Positions 8,327 to 17,858 of a stretch of 64,000 nucleotides of DNA are shown here, piece after piece. A program made the translations under genes and the position numbers. How positions within the stretch are numbered: position 1 is the stretch's first letter; each line of letters begins with the position of its first letter. This stretch comes from an uncultured bacterium (GTDB taxonomy: Bacteria; Bacillota; Clostridia; Oscillospirales; Oscillospiraceae): positions 1 through 64,000 of the forward strand of contig CAMNQF010000009.1 in assembly GCA_946548895.1 (NCBI GenBank). The letters are read 5' to 3'. A model generated the notes under the pieces. The model ran no database searches and had not been told where the DNA came from. It saw only the letters and a list, made by a program, of their open reading frames with translations.

Positions 8327-8776
8327 ATGAAAGTCATTTTACAGCAGGATGTGAGGGGCCAGGGCAAGAAGGGCCAGATGGTGGAGGTGTCCGACGGCTA
8401 CGGCCGCAACTTCCTCCTGCCCCGGAAGCTGGCGGTGGAGGCCACCGCCGAGAATGTGAACACCATGAAGATGCAGGACAAGGCCAGGCAGGCCCGCCTG
8501 GCCGAGGAGAAAGCCGCGGCCCAGGCCCTGGCGGAGCGGCTCAAGGGCGTGCAGGTGAACATCCGGGCCCGGGCGGGCCAGGGGGGCAAGCTGTTCGGCT
8601 CCATCACCAGCAAGGAGATCTCCGAGGAGCTGAAAAAGCAGTTTGACCTGGACGTGAACAAGAGCAAGATCGTTCTGAACGACCCCATCAAGTCCTTTGG
8701 CGCCTTTCAGGTGAAGTGCAAGCTGGGCAGCGAGGTGTCCGGGGCCATCAATGTGCTGGTGATTGAGGACAAATAA
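8327..8776 (+). CDS. rplI: 50S ribosomal protein L9
   Basis: A 149-residue ribosomal protein, typical length. The N-terminal RNA-binding domain (MKVILQQDVRGQGKKGQMVE then GYGRNFLLPR) is followed by the long connecting helix (about 40-75) and a C-terminal domain containing GKLFGSITSKEI. TTGGAGG lies about 9 nt before the ATG. It stands between gdpP and dnaB, the standard Firmicute order, 82 nt after gdpP and 93 nt before dnaB. Confidence 0.98.
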   Translation: MKVILQQDVRGQGKKGQMVEVSDGYGRNFLLPRKLAVEATAENVNTMKMQDKARQARLAEEKAAAQALAERLKGVQVNIRARAGQGGKLFGSITSKEISEELKKQFDLDVNKSKIVLNDPIKSFGAFQVKCKLGSEVSGAINVLVIEDK

Positions 8777-8869
8777 GAAGCGCGCAAGCCGCCTGTTCCC
8801 ATCAGGTGCGGTTTTGCGGGGGACGGAACAAGTATAGAGATCCCAGAGCAGTGGAAAGGAGATGGGCGT

Positions 8870-10231
8870 ATGCCTGCCGAGGAATTCAGTGAATTGCAAA
8901 TGCCCCATGACGTACGGGCGGAACAGGCGGTGTTGGGCGCCATCCTCATTGACGAGCGGTGCATCCCCGCCGTGATGGAGCGGCTGCGGCCCGACGACTT
9001 CTATATGCGCCAGAACCGGGACCTGTTTCAGGTGCTGTTCACCATGTTCACCCGGTTTGACACCATCGACCCCATCACCGTGGTGGACCGGATGAAACAG
9101 GCGGGGGTGTACGACGAAAACACCACCGTGCCCTATCTGCGCCAACTCATGGAGACCACGCCCACCGCCGCCAACGTGGGGGACTACGTGGACATTGTGG
9201 AGGACAAAGCTCTGCTGCGCCGGGTGGGGGAGGCCGCCGGGGAACTGGCCGGGATGGTTCGGACGGAGGCGGGCACCGCCACCCAAGTCCTGGAGGCCGC
9301 CGAGCAGCGCATTTACGCCATCCGCCAGGGCCGGTCCGCCCGGGGGATGAGCCACATCTCCGCCGTGATGAGCGAGGTGTGGGATACGGTGAAGGAGCGG
9401 CAGGCCCAGGGGGACGAGTTTCCCGGCATCTCCACCGGCCTCATCGACCTGGACCGGCGCATCTCGGGGCTCAACAACTCCGACCTCATCATCCTGGCCG
9501 CCCGGCCCGGCGTGGGCAAGTCCTCCCTGGCCATGAATATTGGGGTGGAGGCCGCCAAGCACTCGGGCAAGAGCGTGGCGGTGTTCTCCCTGGAGATGAG
9601 CAAGGCCCAGCTGGGGATGCGCCTGGTGGCCACCGAATGCCTGATGGACAACAAAAAGCTGTCCACCGGGCGGATCGCGGGGGAAGAGGAGTGGGGCCGG
9701 GTGGCCATGGCGGTGGCCAACCTGAGCCAGGCGAATATGTATATCGACGACGACGCCTCCCTGTCGGTGGCGGACATCAACGCCAAGTGCCGCCGGGTGG
9801 AAAACCTGGGGCTGGTCATTGTGGACTACCTCCAGCTGATGACCTCCGCCGGCGGGCCGCCGAAGGCCAGCGACAACCGCCAGCAGGTCGTCTCCGATAT
9901 GTCCCGGGCCATGAAGCTGATGGCCAAGGAGCTGGACGTGCCGGTGATCTGCCTGTCCCAGCTGTCCCGCGCCAACGAGAGCCGGTCCACCGGCCAGCGC
10001 CGGCCCATGCTGTCCGACCTGCGGGACTCCGGCGCCATCGAGCAGGACGCGGACATTGTCATGTTCCTCTACCGGGAGAGCTATTACGAGGACGACACGG
10101 AGAACCCCAACGTGGCCGAGTGCATCGTGGCCAAGAACCGCCACGGCGAGACGGGCACCGTCATGCTGGAGTGGCGGCCGGAGTTCACCACCTTCCGCAA
10201 CCTGTCGTACCAGTACGACGACGAGGATTAG
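8870..10231 (+). CDS. dnaB: replicative DNA helicase DnaB
   Basis: Hexameric 5'-3' helicase that opens the replication fork (called DnaC in Bacillus). It has 453 residues: an N-terminal dimerisation domain (about 1-110, HDVRAEQAVLGAI), a linker, then a RecA-like domain with Walker A ARPGVGKSS (K217), a Walker B region LVIVDYLQLM and the helicase motif DLRDSGAIEQDAD with an arginine finger segment. AAGGAG lies 8-10 nt upstream of the ATG. The stop is 4 nt before tilS, so the two are probably translated in sequence. Confidence 0.98.
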   Translation: MPAEEFSELQMPHDVRAEQAVLGAILIDERCIPAVMERLRPDDFYMRQNRDLFQVLFTMFTRFDTIDPITVVDRMKQAGVYDENTTVPYLRQLMETTPTAANVGDYVDIVEDKALLRRVGEAAGELAGMVRTEAGTATQVLEAAEQRIYAIRQGRSARGMSHISAVMSEVWDTVKERQAQGDEFPGISTGLIDLDRRISGLNNSDLIILAARPGVGKSSLAMNIGVEAAKHSGKSVAVFSLEMSKAQLGMRLVATECLMDNKKLSTGRIAGEEEWGRVAMAVANLSQANMYIDDDASLSVADINAKCRRVENLGLVIVDYLQLMTSAGGPPKASDNRQQVVSDMSRAMKLMAKELDVPVICLSQLSRANESRSTGQRRPMLSDLRDSGAIEQDADIVMFLYRESYYEDDTENPNVAECIVAKNRHGETGTVMLEWRPEFTTFRNLSYQYDDED

Positions 10232-10235
10232 CGCC

Positions 10236-11558
10236 ATGGGGGACGGCTTCCGCTTCGGCCTGATCCCGCCGGGCGGCCGGGTGGTGTGCGCCCTGTCCGG
10301 CGGGGCGGACAGTATGTACCTGCTGTGTCGCCTGCTGGAGGGAGCGGGGCGGTACGGCTGGACGGTCCGGGCGGCCCATCTGAACCACGGCCTGCGGGAT
10401 ACCGCCCGCCGGGACGAGGACTTCGTCCGGGCCTGGTGCGGAGAGCGTGGGGTGCCCCTGGCGGTGGAGCGGGCGGACGTGTCCGCCCATGCCGCCGGGA
10501 ACGGGCTGTCCGTGGAGGAGGCGGGCCGGACGCTGCGGTACGCTTTCCTGGAAGAGGAGGCCCGAAAGGCGGGCGGGGCCCTCATCGCCACCGGCCATCA
10601 CACCGGGGACAACGCCGAGACCGTGCTGATGAACCTGATCCGGGGGTGCGGGCTCAAGGGGCTGTGCGGCATCCCGGAGCGGCGGGGGAACATCGTCCGG
10701 CCCATGCTGGAGGTGTCCCGGCGGGAGATTGAGGACTATCTGAGCGCCCATGGCGTCCCCCACGTGGAGGACGAGACCAACGCCGACCCGGCCTATACCC
10801 GGAACAGGGTCCGCCACCGGCTGCTCCCCCTGCTGGAGGAGCTGAACCCCCAGGCCGCCGCCCACATTGCCGCCGCCGCCCGCCGCCTGCGGGAGGATGA
10901 GGAGGAGCTGAACCGCCAGGCCGCCCCCCTGGCCGCGGAGGGGCTGGATATCCCGGAGGGGATCGCCCTCCCGGTCCGGGTGCTGCGGGAGGCTCCCCGG
11001 CCCCTGGCTCTGAGGGCCTGCGCCATGACGCTGGGCCGGGCGGGCCTGGGCGGGGACGCGGCCCATCTGGAGGCGGTGATGGCCTTGGCCCTGGGGGAGG
11101 ACCCCTCCGCCCAGGCGGACCTGCCCGGGGGGCGGGTCCGGCGGCAGTACGAGCTGCTGGCGTTTATCCCCGGCCCGGACCCGGACCCGCCCGCCCCGGC
11201 GGAGCTGGCGGAGGGGGCCCAGGCGTGGGGGGGCTGGAGCATCTGGTGCGCCCCGGCGGCGTGCCCCGCCAAGGCCTATGTGAGCCCATGGGAATTTTAC
11301 CTGAAGCCGGGCGGGTACACCGTCCGCCCCCGGCGGGAGGGGGACCGGATCGCCCTGGGGAGCCGCCCGCCCAAAACGGTGAAAAAGCTGATGATCGAGG
11401 GCCGGGTGCCCGCCGGGGCGCGGGGGCTGGTCCCGGTGCTGGACCGGGGGGGAGAGGCCGCCGCCCTGGGGGGCTTCGGCCCCGGGAAGGAATACCTGGC
11501 GGCGCCCGGCGCGCCCGCCCTGCATATCATTTTAAAGACAGAGGAGAATGCGCTATGA
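10236..11558 (+). CDS. tilS: tRNA(Ile)-lysidine synthase
   Basis: Ligates lysine to C34 of the CAU-anticodon tRNA-Ile so that it reads AUA. It has 440 residues: an N-type ATP pyrophosphatase domain with SGGADS at 21-26, HLNHGLR and GHHTGDNAETVL, then the middle helical domain and a C-terminal domain (about 360-440) with REGDRIAL and the KKLM segment. The ATG is chosen because it is 4 nt after dnaB and precedes the PP-loop by the usual distance; the frame is open further upstream within dnaB. The stop overlaps the hpt start (ATGA). The sequence is unusually rich in CGG/GCC codons. Confidence 0.96.
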   Translation: MGDGFRFGLIPPGGRVVCALSGGADSMYLLCRLLEGAGRYGWTVRAAHLNHGLRDTARRDEDFVRAWCGERGVPLAVERADVSAHAAGNGLSVEEAGRTLRYAFLEEEARKAGGALIATGHHTGDNAETVLMNLIRGCGLKGLCGIPERRGNIVRPMLEVSRREIEDYLSAHGVPHVEDETNADPAYTRNRVRHRLLPLLEELNPQAAAHIAAAARRLREDEEELNRQAAPLAAEGLDIPEGIALPVRVLREAPRPLALRACAMTLGRAGLGGDAAHLEAVMALALGEDPSAQADLPGGRVRRQYELLAFIPGPDPDPPAPAELAEGAQAWGGWSIWCAPAACPAKAYVSPWEFYLKPGGYTVRPRREGDRIALGSRPPKTVKKLMIEGRVPAGARGLVPVLDRGGEAAALGGFGPGKEYLAAPGAPALHIILKTEENAL

Positions 11559-12097
11559 TCCATCCAGACGTGGAACGGGTCCTGTACACGGAAGAAGAGC
11601 TCCGCCGGCGGATCAAGGAGCTGGGCCAGCAGATCACCGCCGACTACGCGGGGCGCAGGCCCCTGCTGGCCTCCGTGCTGCGGGGGTCCTACATCTTCAT
11701 GGCCGACCTCACCCGGGCCATCGGCCTGGACGTGACGGTGGACTTTATGGTGGTGTCGTCCTACGGGGCGGGCACCGTCAGCTCCGGCCAGGTGGAGATC
11801 AAGAAAGACCTGTCCGACTCCATCGAGGGCCGGGACCTCATCATCGTGGAGGACATTCTGGACTCGGGCAACACGCTGTACTACCTGATGGACGTGCTCC
11901 GGGCCCGGAAGCCCGCCTCCATCCGCATCTGCACCCTGATGGACAAGCCGGAGCGGAGGACCAAGCCCATCACCGCCGACTACGTGGGCTTCACCATCCC
12001 GGACGCCTTCATCGTGGGCTACGGCCTGGACTACAACGAGCGGTACCGCAACCTGCCCTATGTGGGCGTTTTGAGGCAGTCCGTATACGAATCATGA
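11555..12097 (+). CDS. hpt: hypoxanthine phosphoribosyltransferase
   Basis: Purine salvage enzyme making IMP/GMP from hypoxanthine/guanine and PRPP. It has 180 residues, the normal length. The PRPP loop is IIVEDILDSGNT with E99, D100 and D103; the flexible-loop motif SSYGAGTVSSG precedes it, and the base-binding segment is VGFTIPDAFIVGYGLDYNE. The ATG lies inside the tilS stop (ATGA), with GAGGAGA about 8 nt before. The order tilS-hpt-ftsH is conserved in Firmicutes. Confidence 0.97.
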   Translation: MIHPDVERVLYTEEELRRRIKELGQQITADYAGRRPLLASVLRGSYIFMADLTRAIGLDVTVDFMVVSSYGAGTVSSGQVEIKKDLSDSIEGRDLIIVEDILDSGNTLYYLMDVLRARKPASIRICTLMDKPERRTKPITADYVGFTIPDAFIVGYGLDYNERYRNLPYVGVLRQSVYES

Positions 12098-12100
12098 CGG

Positions 12101-12145
12101 AGGCCCGCAGAGCCCCCGCAGGCATTGCGGGGGAGCGGGCCCCGC
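12101..12145 (+). other. intercistronic hairpin between hpt and ftsH
   Basis: Two nested inverted repeats (GGCCCGC/GCGGGCC outside, CCCCCGCA/TGCGGGGG inside) with no T-run after them. It is more likely an RNA processing or stability element than a full terminator. Confidence 0.45.
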
Positions 12146-12193
12146 TGTGGCGAAAATAAGCGGCCCGGCCGCGTCATAAGGAGAACAGTTATT

Positions 12194-14068
12194 TTGAGGC
12201 AGACGAGGCAATACAGTATCAAAAACGTCCTCCTCTCCCTGGCGGTGGTATTCGCCCTGCTGTGGGGGTTCATCCTGTTTACCGCGGGGGACCAGAACAA
12301 GGTCTCCTACTCCGCCGTCCTGTCCGGCTTCCGGCAGGAGCAGGTGGTCAAATTTGTGGTGGACGGCGGGGGGACCCTGTCCATGGAGATGGCCGACGGC
12401 TCCGTGCGCCGCCACGCCCTGGCGGACGTGGACGCCTTCCGCCGGGAGCTGGGCCCCCTCATTGAGGACCAATACCAGCGGGGGGTCATCAAGAGCTACG
12501 ATTTCCAGCCGCGGTATGAGATGCCCCTGTGGCTTGTCGTGCTGCTGCCCTGCGGGGCGTCGGCCATGCTGGCGCTGGCGCTGTGGGCGGTTCTGGGGGC
12601 CCGGCAGCAGGCCGCCCAGGGCGGCGGCGGGGGCGGCCCCGGGCCCAGCCGCTTTGGCCAGGCCCGCACCGTGGAGGGCGGCGGGGACGCCGTCACCTTT
12701 GCCGACGTGGCCGGGGCGGACGAGGAGAAGCAGGAGCTCCAGGAGCTGGTGGACTTCCTCCGGGAGCCCCAGAAGTTCATGAACCTGGGGGCCCGCATCC
12801 CCAAGGGGGTGCTGCTGGTGGGCCCGCCGGGCACCGGCAAGACCCTGCTGGCCCGGGCCGTGGCCGGGGAGGCCGGGGTGAAGTTCCTGTCCATCTCCGG
12901 CTCCGACTTTGTGGAGCTGTACGTGGGCGTGGGCGCGTCCCGGGTGCGGGACCTGTTCGACCAGGCGAAAAAGGAGTCCCCCGCCATTGTGTTCATCGAC
13001 GAGATCGACGCCGTGGGCCGCCAGCGGGGCACGGGCCTGGGCGGCGGCCACGACGAGCGGGAGCAGACCCTGAACCAGCTGCTGGTGGAGATGGACGGCT
13101 TTGCCGCCAACGAGGGGGTCATCGTGCTGGCCGCCACCAACCGGCAGGACATTCTGGACCCCGCCCTGCTGCGCCCCGGCCGGTTCGACCGGCAGGTGTA
13201 TGTGGGCAGGCCGGACATGAAGGGCCGGGAGGAGATCCTCCGGGTGCACACCCGGAAAAAGCCCCTGGCCGACGACGTGGACCTGCGGGAGATCGCCCGG
13301 GAGACCACCGGCTTCACCGGCGCGGACCTGGAGAACCTGATGAATGAGTCCGCCCTGCTGGCTGCCCGCCGGGACCGGCCCTATATCACCCTGGCGGACG
13401 TGCAGGAGTCGGTGGTCAAGGTCATCGCCGGGCCGGAGAAGCGCAGCCGGGAGCGGCTGCTGGAGGACCGGCGGATTACCGCCTACCACGAGGCGGGCCA
13501 CGCCGTGGTCAGCCGCGCCCTGCCCACCCAGGACCCGGTGCAGCAGATCACCATCGTCCCCCGGGGGAGCGCGGCGGGCATGACCATCAACCGCCCCCAG
13601 GAGGACCGGGACCACGTCAGCCGCCAGCGGCTGGTGGAGACCCTGTCCACCCTGCTGGGGGGGCGGTGCGCCGAGGAGACCGCCCTGGGCTTTGTGTGCA
13701 CCGGGGCGGTGAGCGACCTGGAGCGGGCCACCGCCATTGCCCGGGACATGGTGACCAAGTACGGCATGAGCGAGAAGCTGGGCCACACCGCCTTCCACGC
13801 CGGCAGCGACGAGGTGTTCATCGGCCGGTCCATGGCCCAGGCCAGGCCCTATTCCGAGCAGACCGCCGCCCTCATCGACCGGGAGGTGAAGGACCTGCTG
13901 GACGGGGCCTACGCCAAATGCAGGGAGATTCTGGAGCGGGACCGGGACAAGCTGGAGCTGGTGGCCCAATTCCTGCTGGAGCATGAGACTATGGACGCGC
14001 GCCAGTTCCAGCTGGCATATGACGACCCGGCGGCCCTGCAATCCGCCGCCGGCGGGACGGAGAGCTGA
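12194..14068 (+). CDS. ftsH: ATP-dependent zinc metalloprotease FtsH
   Basis: Membrane-anchored hexameric AAA+ protease for membrane-protein quality control. It has 624 residues from a TTG at 12194, chosen because AAGGAGA lies 10 nt before it; the frame is open 23 codons upstream without a better site. Helix 1 is at about 12-30, an extracytoplasmic segment follows, helix 2 is at about 115-138, then a Gly-rich linker. The AAA module has Walker A GPPGTGKT (K216), Walker B VFIDEID and the SRH segment [19 protein letters not shown]. The zinc site is HEAGH (432-436) with D508 as likely third ligand. Confidence 0.98.
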   Translation: MRQTRQYSIKNVLLSLAVVFALLWGFILFTAGDQNKVSYSAVLSGFRQEQVVKFVVDGGGTLSMEMADGSVRRHALADVDAFRRELGPLIEDQYQRGVIKSYDFQPRYEMPLWLVVLLPCGASAMLALALWAVLGARQQAAQGGGGGGPGPSRFGQARTVEGGGDAVTFADVAGADEEKQELQELVDFLREPQKFMNLGARIPKGVLLVGPPGTGKTLLARAVAGEAGVKFLSISGSDFVELYVGVGASRVRDLFDQAKKESPAIVFIDEIDAVGRQRGTGLGGGHDEREQTLNQLLVEMDGFAANEGVIVLAATNRQDILDPALLRPGRFDRQVYVGRPDMKGREEILRVHTRKKPLADDVDLREIARETTGFTGADLENLMNESALLAARRDRPYITLADVQESVVKVIAGPEKRSRERLLEDRRITAYHEAGHAVVSRALPTQDPVQQITIVPRGSAAGMTINRPQEDRDHVSRQRLVETLSTLLGGRCAEETALGFVCTGAVSDLERATAIARDMVTKYGMSEKLGHTAFHAGSDEVFIGRSMAQARPYSEQTAALIDREVKDLLDGAYAKCREILERDRDKLELVAQFLLEHETMDARQFQLAYDDPAALQSAAGGTES

Positions 14069-14071
14069 GAG

Positions 14072-14827
14072 ATGGAACATTGGGAATCAGAAGTGGAACG
14101 GGAGCTGGGCGGGGAGCTGCCCCCGGAGGGGAAAGGCCCCGCCGGAGAGGGGCCGGCCCCGGCCCCGGAAGGGCAGTCGGATCCGGGTTCGGAAAATTTG
14201 ACAGACCCGGTCCCGGAAGGTTTGGCGGGCCCAGGCCCGGAGGAGCGGGCGGACTCAACCCCGGCGGACGGGGAGGAGGGCCGCCAGACCCGCAAGGATT
14301 CCTCCCCCGGCCGGGAGCTGTACCTGAATGTCCGGGTGCTGGTGACGATGATGACGGCCTTTGTCATGATGTTCACCTTTGTGGCCCGGATCATTGTGGT
14401 CAGCGGGCCGTCCATGGAGAACACCCTGTGGGGCGGGGACCTGATTCTGGTGTGGGCCCTGGGCTACACCCCCCGGCAGGGGGACGTGGTGGTGCTCACC
14501 CAGGAGAGCTATCAGGAGGACTCCATCGTGAAGCGGGTGATCGCCACCGGGGGCCAGCGGGTGGACATTGACTATAGCACGGGGACCGTCAAGGTGGACG
14601 GCGTGGCCCTGGAGGAGCGCTATATCAAGGAGCAGATGCTGGTGCCCGGCTACGGCGAGGGAATCAACCACGTGGAGGTGCCGGAGGGGTGCATTTTCGT
14701 CATGGGTGACAACCGCAACCACTCGGCGGACAGCCGCTTCCCCTCCATCGGCATTGTGGACAACCGGTGCGTCATCGGCCACGGGGTGCTGGTGCTGTTC
14801 CCGTTCACCCATTGGAAGGGGCTGTGA
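14072..14827 (+). CDS. lepB: signal peptidase I with long acidic N-terminal extension
   Basis: Cleaves signal peptides of exported proteins. It has 251 residues; one membrane helix (about 86-110) precedes the catalytic domain, with nucleophile S114 in SGPSMENTL and general base K154 in SIVKRVIA, and the family box GDNRNHSADSR near the end. Residues 1-80 form an acidic, Pro/Gly/Glu-rich cytoplasmic extension with repeated PxPE motifs, not usual for Firmicute SipS-type enzymes of about 180 residues. It begins 3 nt after ftsH. Confidence 0.95.
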   Translation: MEHWESEVERELGGELPPEGKGPAGEGPAPAPEGQSDPGSENLTDPVPEGLAGPGPEERADSTPADGEEGRQTRKDSSPGRELYLNVRVLVTMMTAFVMMFTFVARIIVVSGPSMENTLWGGDLILVWALGYTPRQGDVVVLTQESYQEDSIVKRVIATGGQRVDIDYSTGTVKVDGVALEERYIKEQMLVPGYGEGINHVEVPEGCIFVMGDNRNHSADSRFPSIGIVDNRCVIGHGVLVLFPFTHWKGL

Positions 14828-14879
14828 GCGATGGGCCCCGCCTATCTTTTGCGCCCCGGCCTGCGGGGGGAGGTTTCCC

Positions 14880-15818
14880 ATGGATTTGAAGATTAAACAT
14901 ATGTCGGGGCGGAGGCCCTGGCTGATCTGCGCCCTGGCCGCGGGCCTGTGCGCCGCGGCCCTGCGCCGGTGGCAGCTGAACTCCGCCTTTGAGGAGGACA
15001 CCGGCCTGGCCGTGCCCTGGGCCCCGGCCAGCGTCATCCTGGCCTGTGTGCTGGTGATGTCGGCGGCCTGGTTCATTATATTGGCCATGTACCAGCCCCT
15101 GTCCCGCAGGCCCCGGACCGCCGGGCAGGCGCAGCGCTGGGACCTGGTATTCCTGGACGCCAGGGACCCGGTGTACCCCATCCTGGTGGTGGTGGCGGCG
15201 TTCCTGTCGGTGGCGGCGGCCACCGCCCTGCTGCCCCTGGGGCTGCGCCAGTGGCAGGAGTACAAGGCCGCCGTGGACGCCGGGCTCCAGCCGCCCAGCA
15301 GCAACGGCGCGCTCACCATCGCCACGGCGGCGGGGGCGCTGCTGGGCTTCCTGGGCCTGCTCCAGATGGGCCGGGACGGCCTGCGCCCCGGGCGCCGGGG
15401 CCGGGGGGGGTTTGCCGCCGCCCTGCCCGGGGTGGCCGGCTGCGTGTGGCTGATGGAGAGCTTCCGCGCCCACGCCGCCAACCCCGTGCTGTGGGACTAC
15501 GTCCCGCTGCTGCTGGCCATTGTGTGCGGGATGCTGTTCTTCATGGACTTCGCCGGGATATCCGCCGGCGCGTCCCGGCTCCGGCGGCTGCTGTGGATGG
15601 CGGCCATGACGGTGGTGCTGTCCGCGCCGGCCCTGATGTCCGCCACGGCGGAGAAGAACTGGGGCGACGTGCTGCTGCTGTCCGCCCAGCTGCTGACGGC
15701 GGCGGCGGTGCTGTGGCGGCTGCCCCCCAGCCTGGAAAACCCGCCCCCCATCAACGGAACCCCCATCCCCCAGGTGCAGGGGGAAGCAAGCATACAGGAG
15801 GAAACCACCGATGAATGA
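14880..15818 (+). CDS. multi-pass membrane protein of unknown function
   Basis: I do not recognise this 312-residue protein. It starts with ATG at 14880 behind GGGGGGAGG. Hydrophobic segments lie at about 12-28, 45-66, 93-120, 140-155, 172-187, 202-222, 233-255 and 262-280, so six to eight helices are likely; loops are Arg-rich (RRPRTAGQAQRW, RPGRRGRGG) and the tail is acidic and Pro-rich. No catalytic motif is seen. It sits between lepB and metG and its stop lies 8 nt inside metG, so its expression is tied to these housekeeping genes. Confidence 0.75.
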   Translation: MDLKIKHMSGRRPWLICALAAGLCAAALRRWQLNSAFEEDTGLAVPWAPASVILACVLVMSAAWFIILAMYQPLSRRPRTAGQAQRWDLVFLDARDPVYPILVVVAAFLSVAAATALLPLGLRQWQEYKAAVDAGLQPPSSNGALTIATAAGALLGFLGLLQMGRDGLRPGRRGRGGFAAALPGVAGCVWLMESFRAHAANPVLWDYVPLLLAIVCGMLFFMDFAGISAGASRLRRLLWMAAMTVVLSAPALMSATAEKNWGDVLLLSAQLLTAAAVLWRLPPSLENPPPINGTPIPQVQGEASIQEETTDE

Positions 15819-17784
15819 CAAGAAGTTTTATATCACCACTCCCATCTACTACCCCTCGGGGAAGCTGCACATCGGCCACGCCTACTGCACGGTGGCCACC
15901 GACGCCATGGCCCGCTACAAGCGGCTGTGCGGGTACGACGTGATGTTCCTCACCGGCACCGACGAGCACGGCCAGAAGATCGAGGACAAGGCCAAGGAGG
16001 CCGGGGTCACTCCCCAGCAGTTTGTGGACGGCATCGTGGCCGCCCCCGGCGGCGTGCTGGACCTGTGGAAGCTGATGAATATCTCCTACGACCGCTTCAT
16101 CCGCACCACAGACGGTTACCACGTGGCCTCCATCCAGAAGATCTTCCGGCAGATGTACGAAAACGGCGACATCTACAAGGGCGCCTACAAGGGCAAATAC
16201 TGCAAGCCCTGCGAGAGCTTCTGGACCGAAAGCCAGCTGGTGGACGGCAAGTGCCCCGACTGCGGCCGGGAGGTTGTCGACGCCGAGGAGGAGGCCTACT
16301 TCTTCCGGGCCTCCAAGTACGCGGACCGGGTGCGGGACCTGCTGCTGAACACCGACTTCCTGGAGCCCAAAAGCCGCGTCCACGAGATGGTGAACAACTT
16401 CATCGACTGCGAGGGGGGCCTCCAGGACCTGTGTGTCTCCCGCACCAGCTTCACCTGGGGCGTGCCTGTGGACTTTGACCCGGGCCACGTGGTCTACGTG
16501 TGGCTGGACGCGCTGTTCAACTATATGACCGCGCTGGGTTATCAAAACGATAAATATAACGATCTGGATAAATTCTGGCCCGCCGACGTCCACTTTGTGG
16601 GCAAGGAGATTGTTCGGTTCCACGCCATCTACTGGCCCGCGTTCCTCATGAGCCTGGACCTGCCTCTGCCGAAAAAGGTCTACGGCCACGGCTGGCTGAA
16701 CTTCAACGGCGACAAGATGTCCAAGTCCAAGGGCAACGTGGTGGACCCCTACCTGCTCTCCGAGCGGTACGGCGTGGACGCCCTGCGGTTCTTCGTCCTG
16801 CGGACCTTCCCCTTTGGTTCCGACGGCAACTTCACCAACGAGCTGCTGATCCAGACCATCAACAACGACCTGGCCAACGACCTGGGCAACCTGGTGAGCC
16901 GCACTACCGCCATGGCGGAGAAATATTTTGACGGAAAGCTCCCCGCCGGGCGGCAGAGCGCCGGTCTGGACCAGGAGCTCATGGGAATGGCTGTCTCCCT
17001 CCGGGACCGCTACGAGGAGCAGATGGAGAAGTTCCAGTTCCAGAACGCCCTGGAGGAGGTATTCAAGGTCATCCAGCGGGCCAACAAGTATATCGACGAG
17101 AACGCCCCCTGGGCCCTGGCCAAGGACTTGGCCGCCAACGGCGAGCGGCTTGCCGCGGTGCTCTACAACCTGCTGGAGACCGTCCGCATCTGCACCGTGC
17201 TGCTGACCCCCTTCATGCCGGACAGCTGCGGGAAGATCTTCGCCCAGATCGGCGCGGGCGAGGCCGCCCGGACCTGGGACAGCGCGCGGCACTTTGGCAT
17301 CCTGCCCGAGGACGTTCAGGTCCATAAGGGCGAGAATCTGTTCCCCCGCATCGATATGGCCAAGGAGCTGGCCGAGCTGGAGGCCATTCAGGAGGCGGCC
17401 AAAAAAGCCGCCCTGCCCGCCATTGAGATTGAGCCCCAGCTGGAGGAGAAGGTGGACTTCGACACCTTTTGCAAGTCCGACTTCCGGGCGGTGAAGGTGA
17501 AGGCCTGCGAAAACGTGAAGAAGTCGGACAAGCTGCTGAAATTCACCCTGGACGACGGCACGGGAACTGACCGGCAGATCCTGTCCGGCATCGCCAAGTG
17601 GTACAAGCCGGAGGAGCTCATCGGCAAGACCCTGGTGGCCATCGTCAACCTGCCCCCCCGGAAGATGATGGGCCAGGAGAGCCAGGGTATGCTCATCTCC
17701 GCCGTCCACACCGAGAAAGGGGAGGAGAAGCTGCACCTCCTCATGGTGGACGGCGCCATCCCCGCCGGGGCCAAACTCTGCTGA
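15811..17784 (+). CDS. metG: methionyl-tRNA synthetase
   Basis: Charges tRNA-Met. It has 657 residues: a class I catalytic domain with HIGH at 20-23, a zinc knuckle with C131, C134, C148 and C151, KMSKS at 302-306, the anticodon-binding helical domain (about 370-510) and a C-terminal EMAP/Trbp111-like tRNA-binding OB domain (about 550-657, DFRAVKVKACENVKKSDKLL). The start overlaps the upstream membrane protein by 8 nt, with AGGAGGAAACC in front. It is followed by a lipoprotein gene and tatD; metG-tatD is a common Firmicute order. Confidence 0.98.
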   Translation: MNDKKFYITTPIYYPSGKLHIGHAYCTVATDAMARYKRLCGYDVMFLTGTDEHGQKIEDKAKEAGVTPQQFVDGIVAAPGGVLDLWKLMNISYDRFIRTTDGYHVASIQKIFRQMYENGDIYKGAYKGKYCKPCESFWTESQLVDGKCPDCGREVVDAEEEAYFFRASKYADRVRDLLLNTDFLEPKSRVHEMVNNFIDCEGGLQDLCVSRTSFTWGVPVDFDPGHVVYVWLDALFNYMTALGYQNDKYNDLDKFWPADVHFVGKEIVRFHAIYWPAFLMSLDLPLPKKVYGHGWLNFNGDKMSKSKGNVVDPYLLSERYGVDALRFFVLRTFPFGSDGNFTNELLIQTINNDLANDLGNLVSRTTAMAEKYFDGKLPAGRQSAGLDQELMGMAVSLRDRYEEQMEKFQFQNALEEVFKVIQRANKYIDENAPWALAKDLAANGERLAAVLYNLLETVRICTVLLTPFMPDSCGKIFAQIGAGEAARTWDSARHFGILPEDVQVHKGENLFPRIDMAKELAELEAIQEAAKKAALPAIEIEPQLEEKVDFDTFCKSDFRAVKVKACENVKKSDKLLKFTLDDGTGTDRQILSGIAKWYKPEELIGKTLVAIVNLPPRKMMGQESQGMLISAVHTEKGEEKLHLLMVDGAIPAGAKLC

Positions 17785-17796
17785 GGCCGCCGGGCG

Positions 17797-17829
17797 GCGT
17801 CCCCAGGCCCCGCGCTGCCGGGGACGCGG
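17797..17829 (+). terminator. possible terminator after metG
   Basis: CGTCCCC and GGGGACG form a stem around a 15-nt loop, followed by CGGTTTTGAG. The T-run is short, so readthrough into the lipoprotein gene is likely. Confidence 0.4.
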
Positions 17830-17858
17830 TTTTGAGAACAAGAGAAAGAAGTGAGAAT

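Noticed and set aside
8870-10231. Possible closeness to the replication origin because of dnaB and rplI
   Set aside because: No DnaA-box clusters, dnaA, rpmH or gidA are seen; gdpP-rplI-dnaB alone does not locate the origin.
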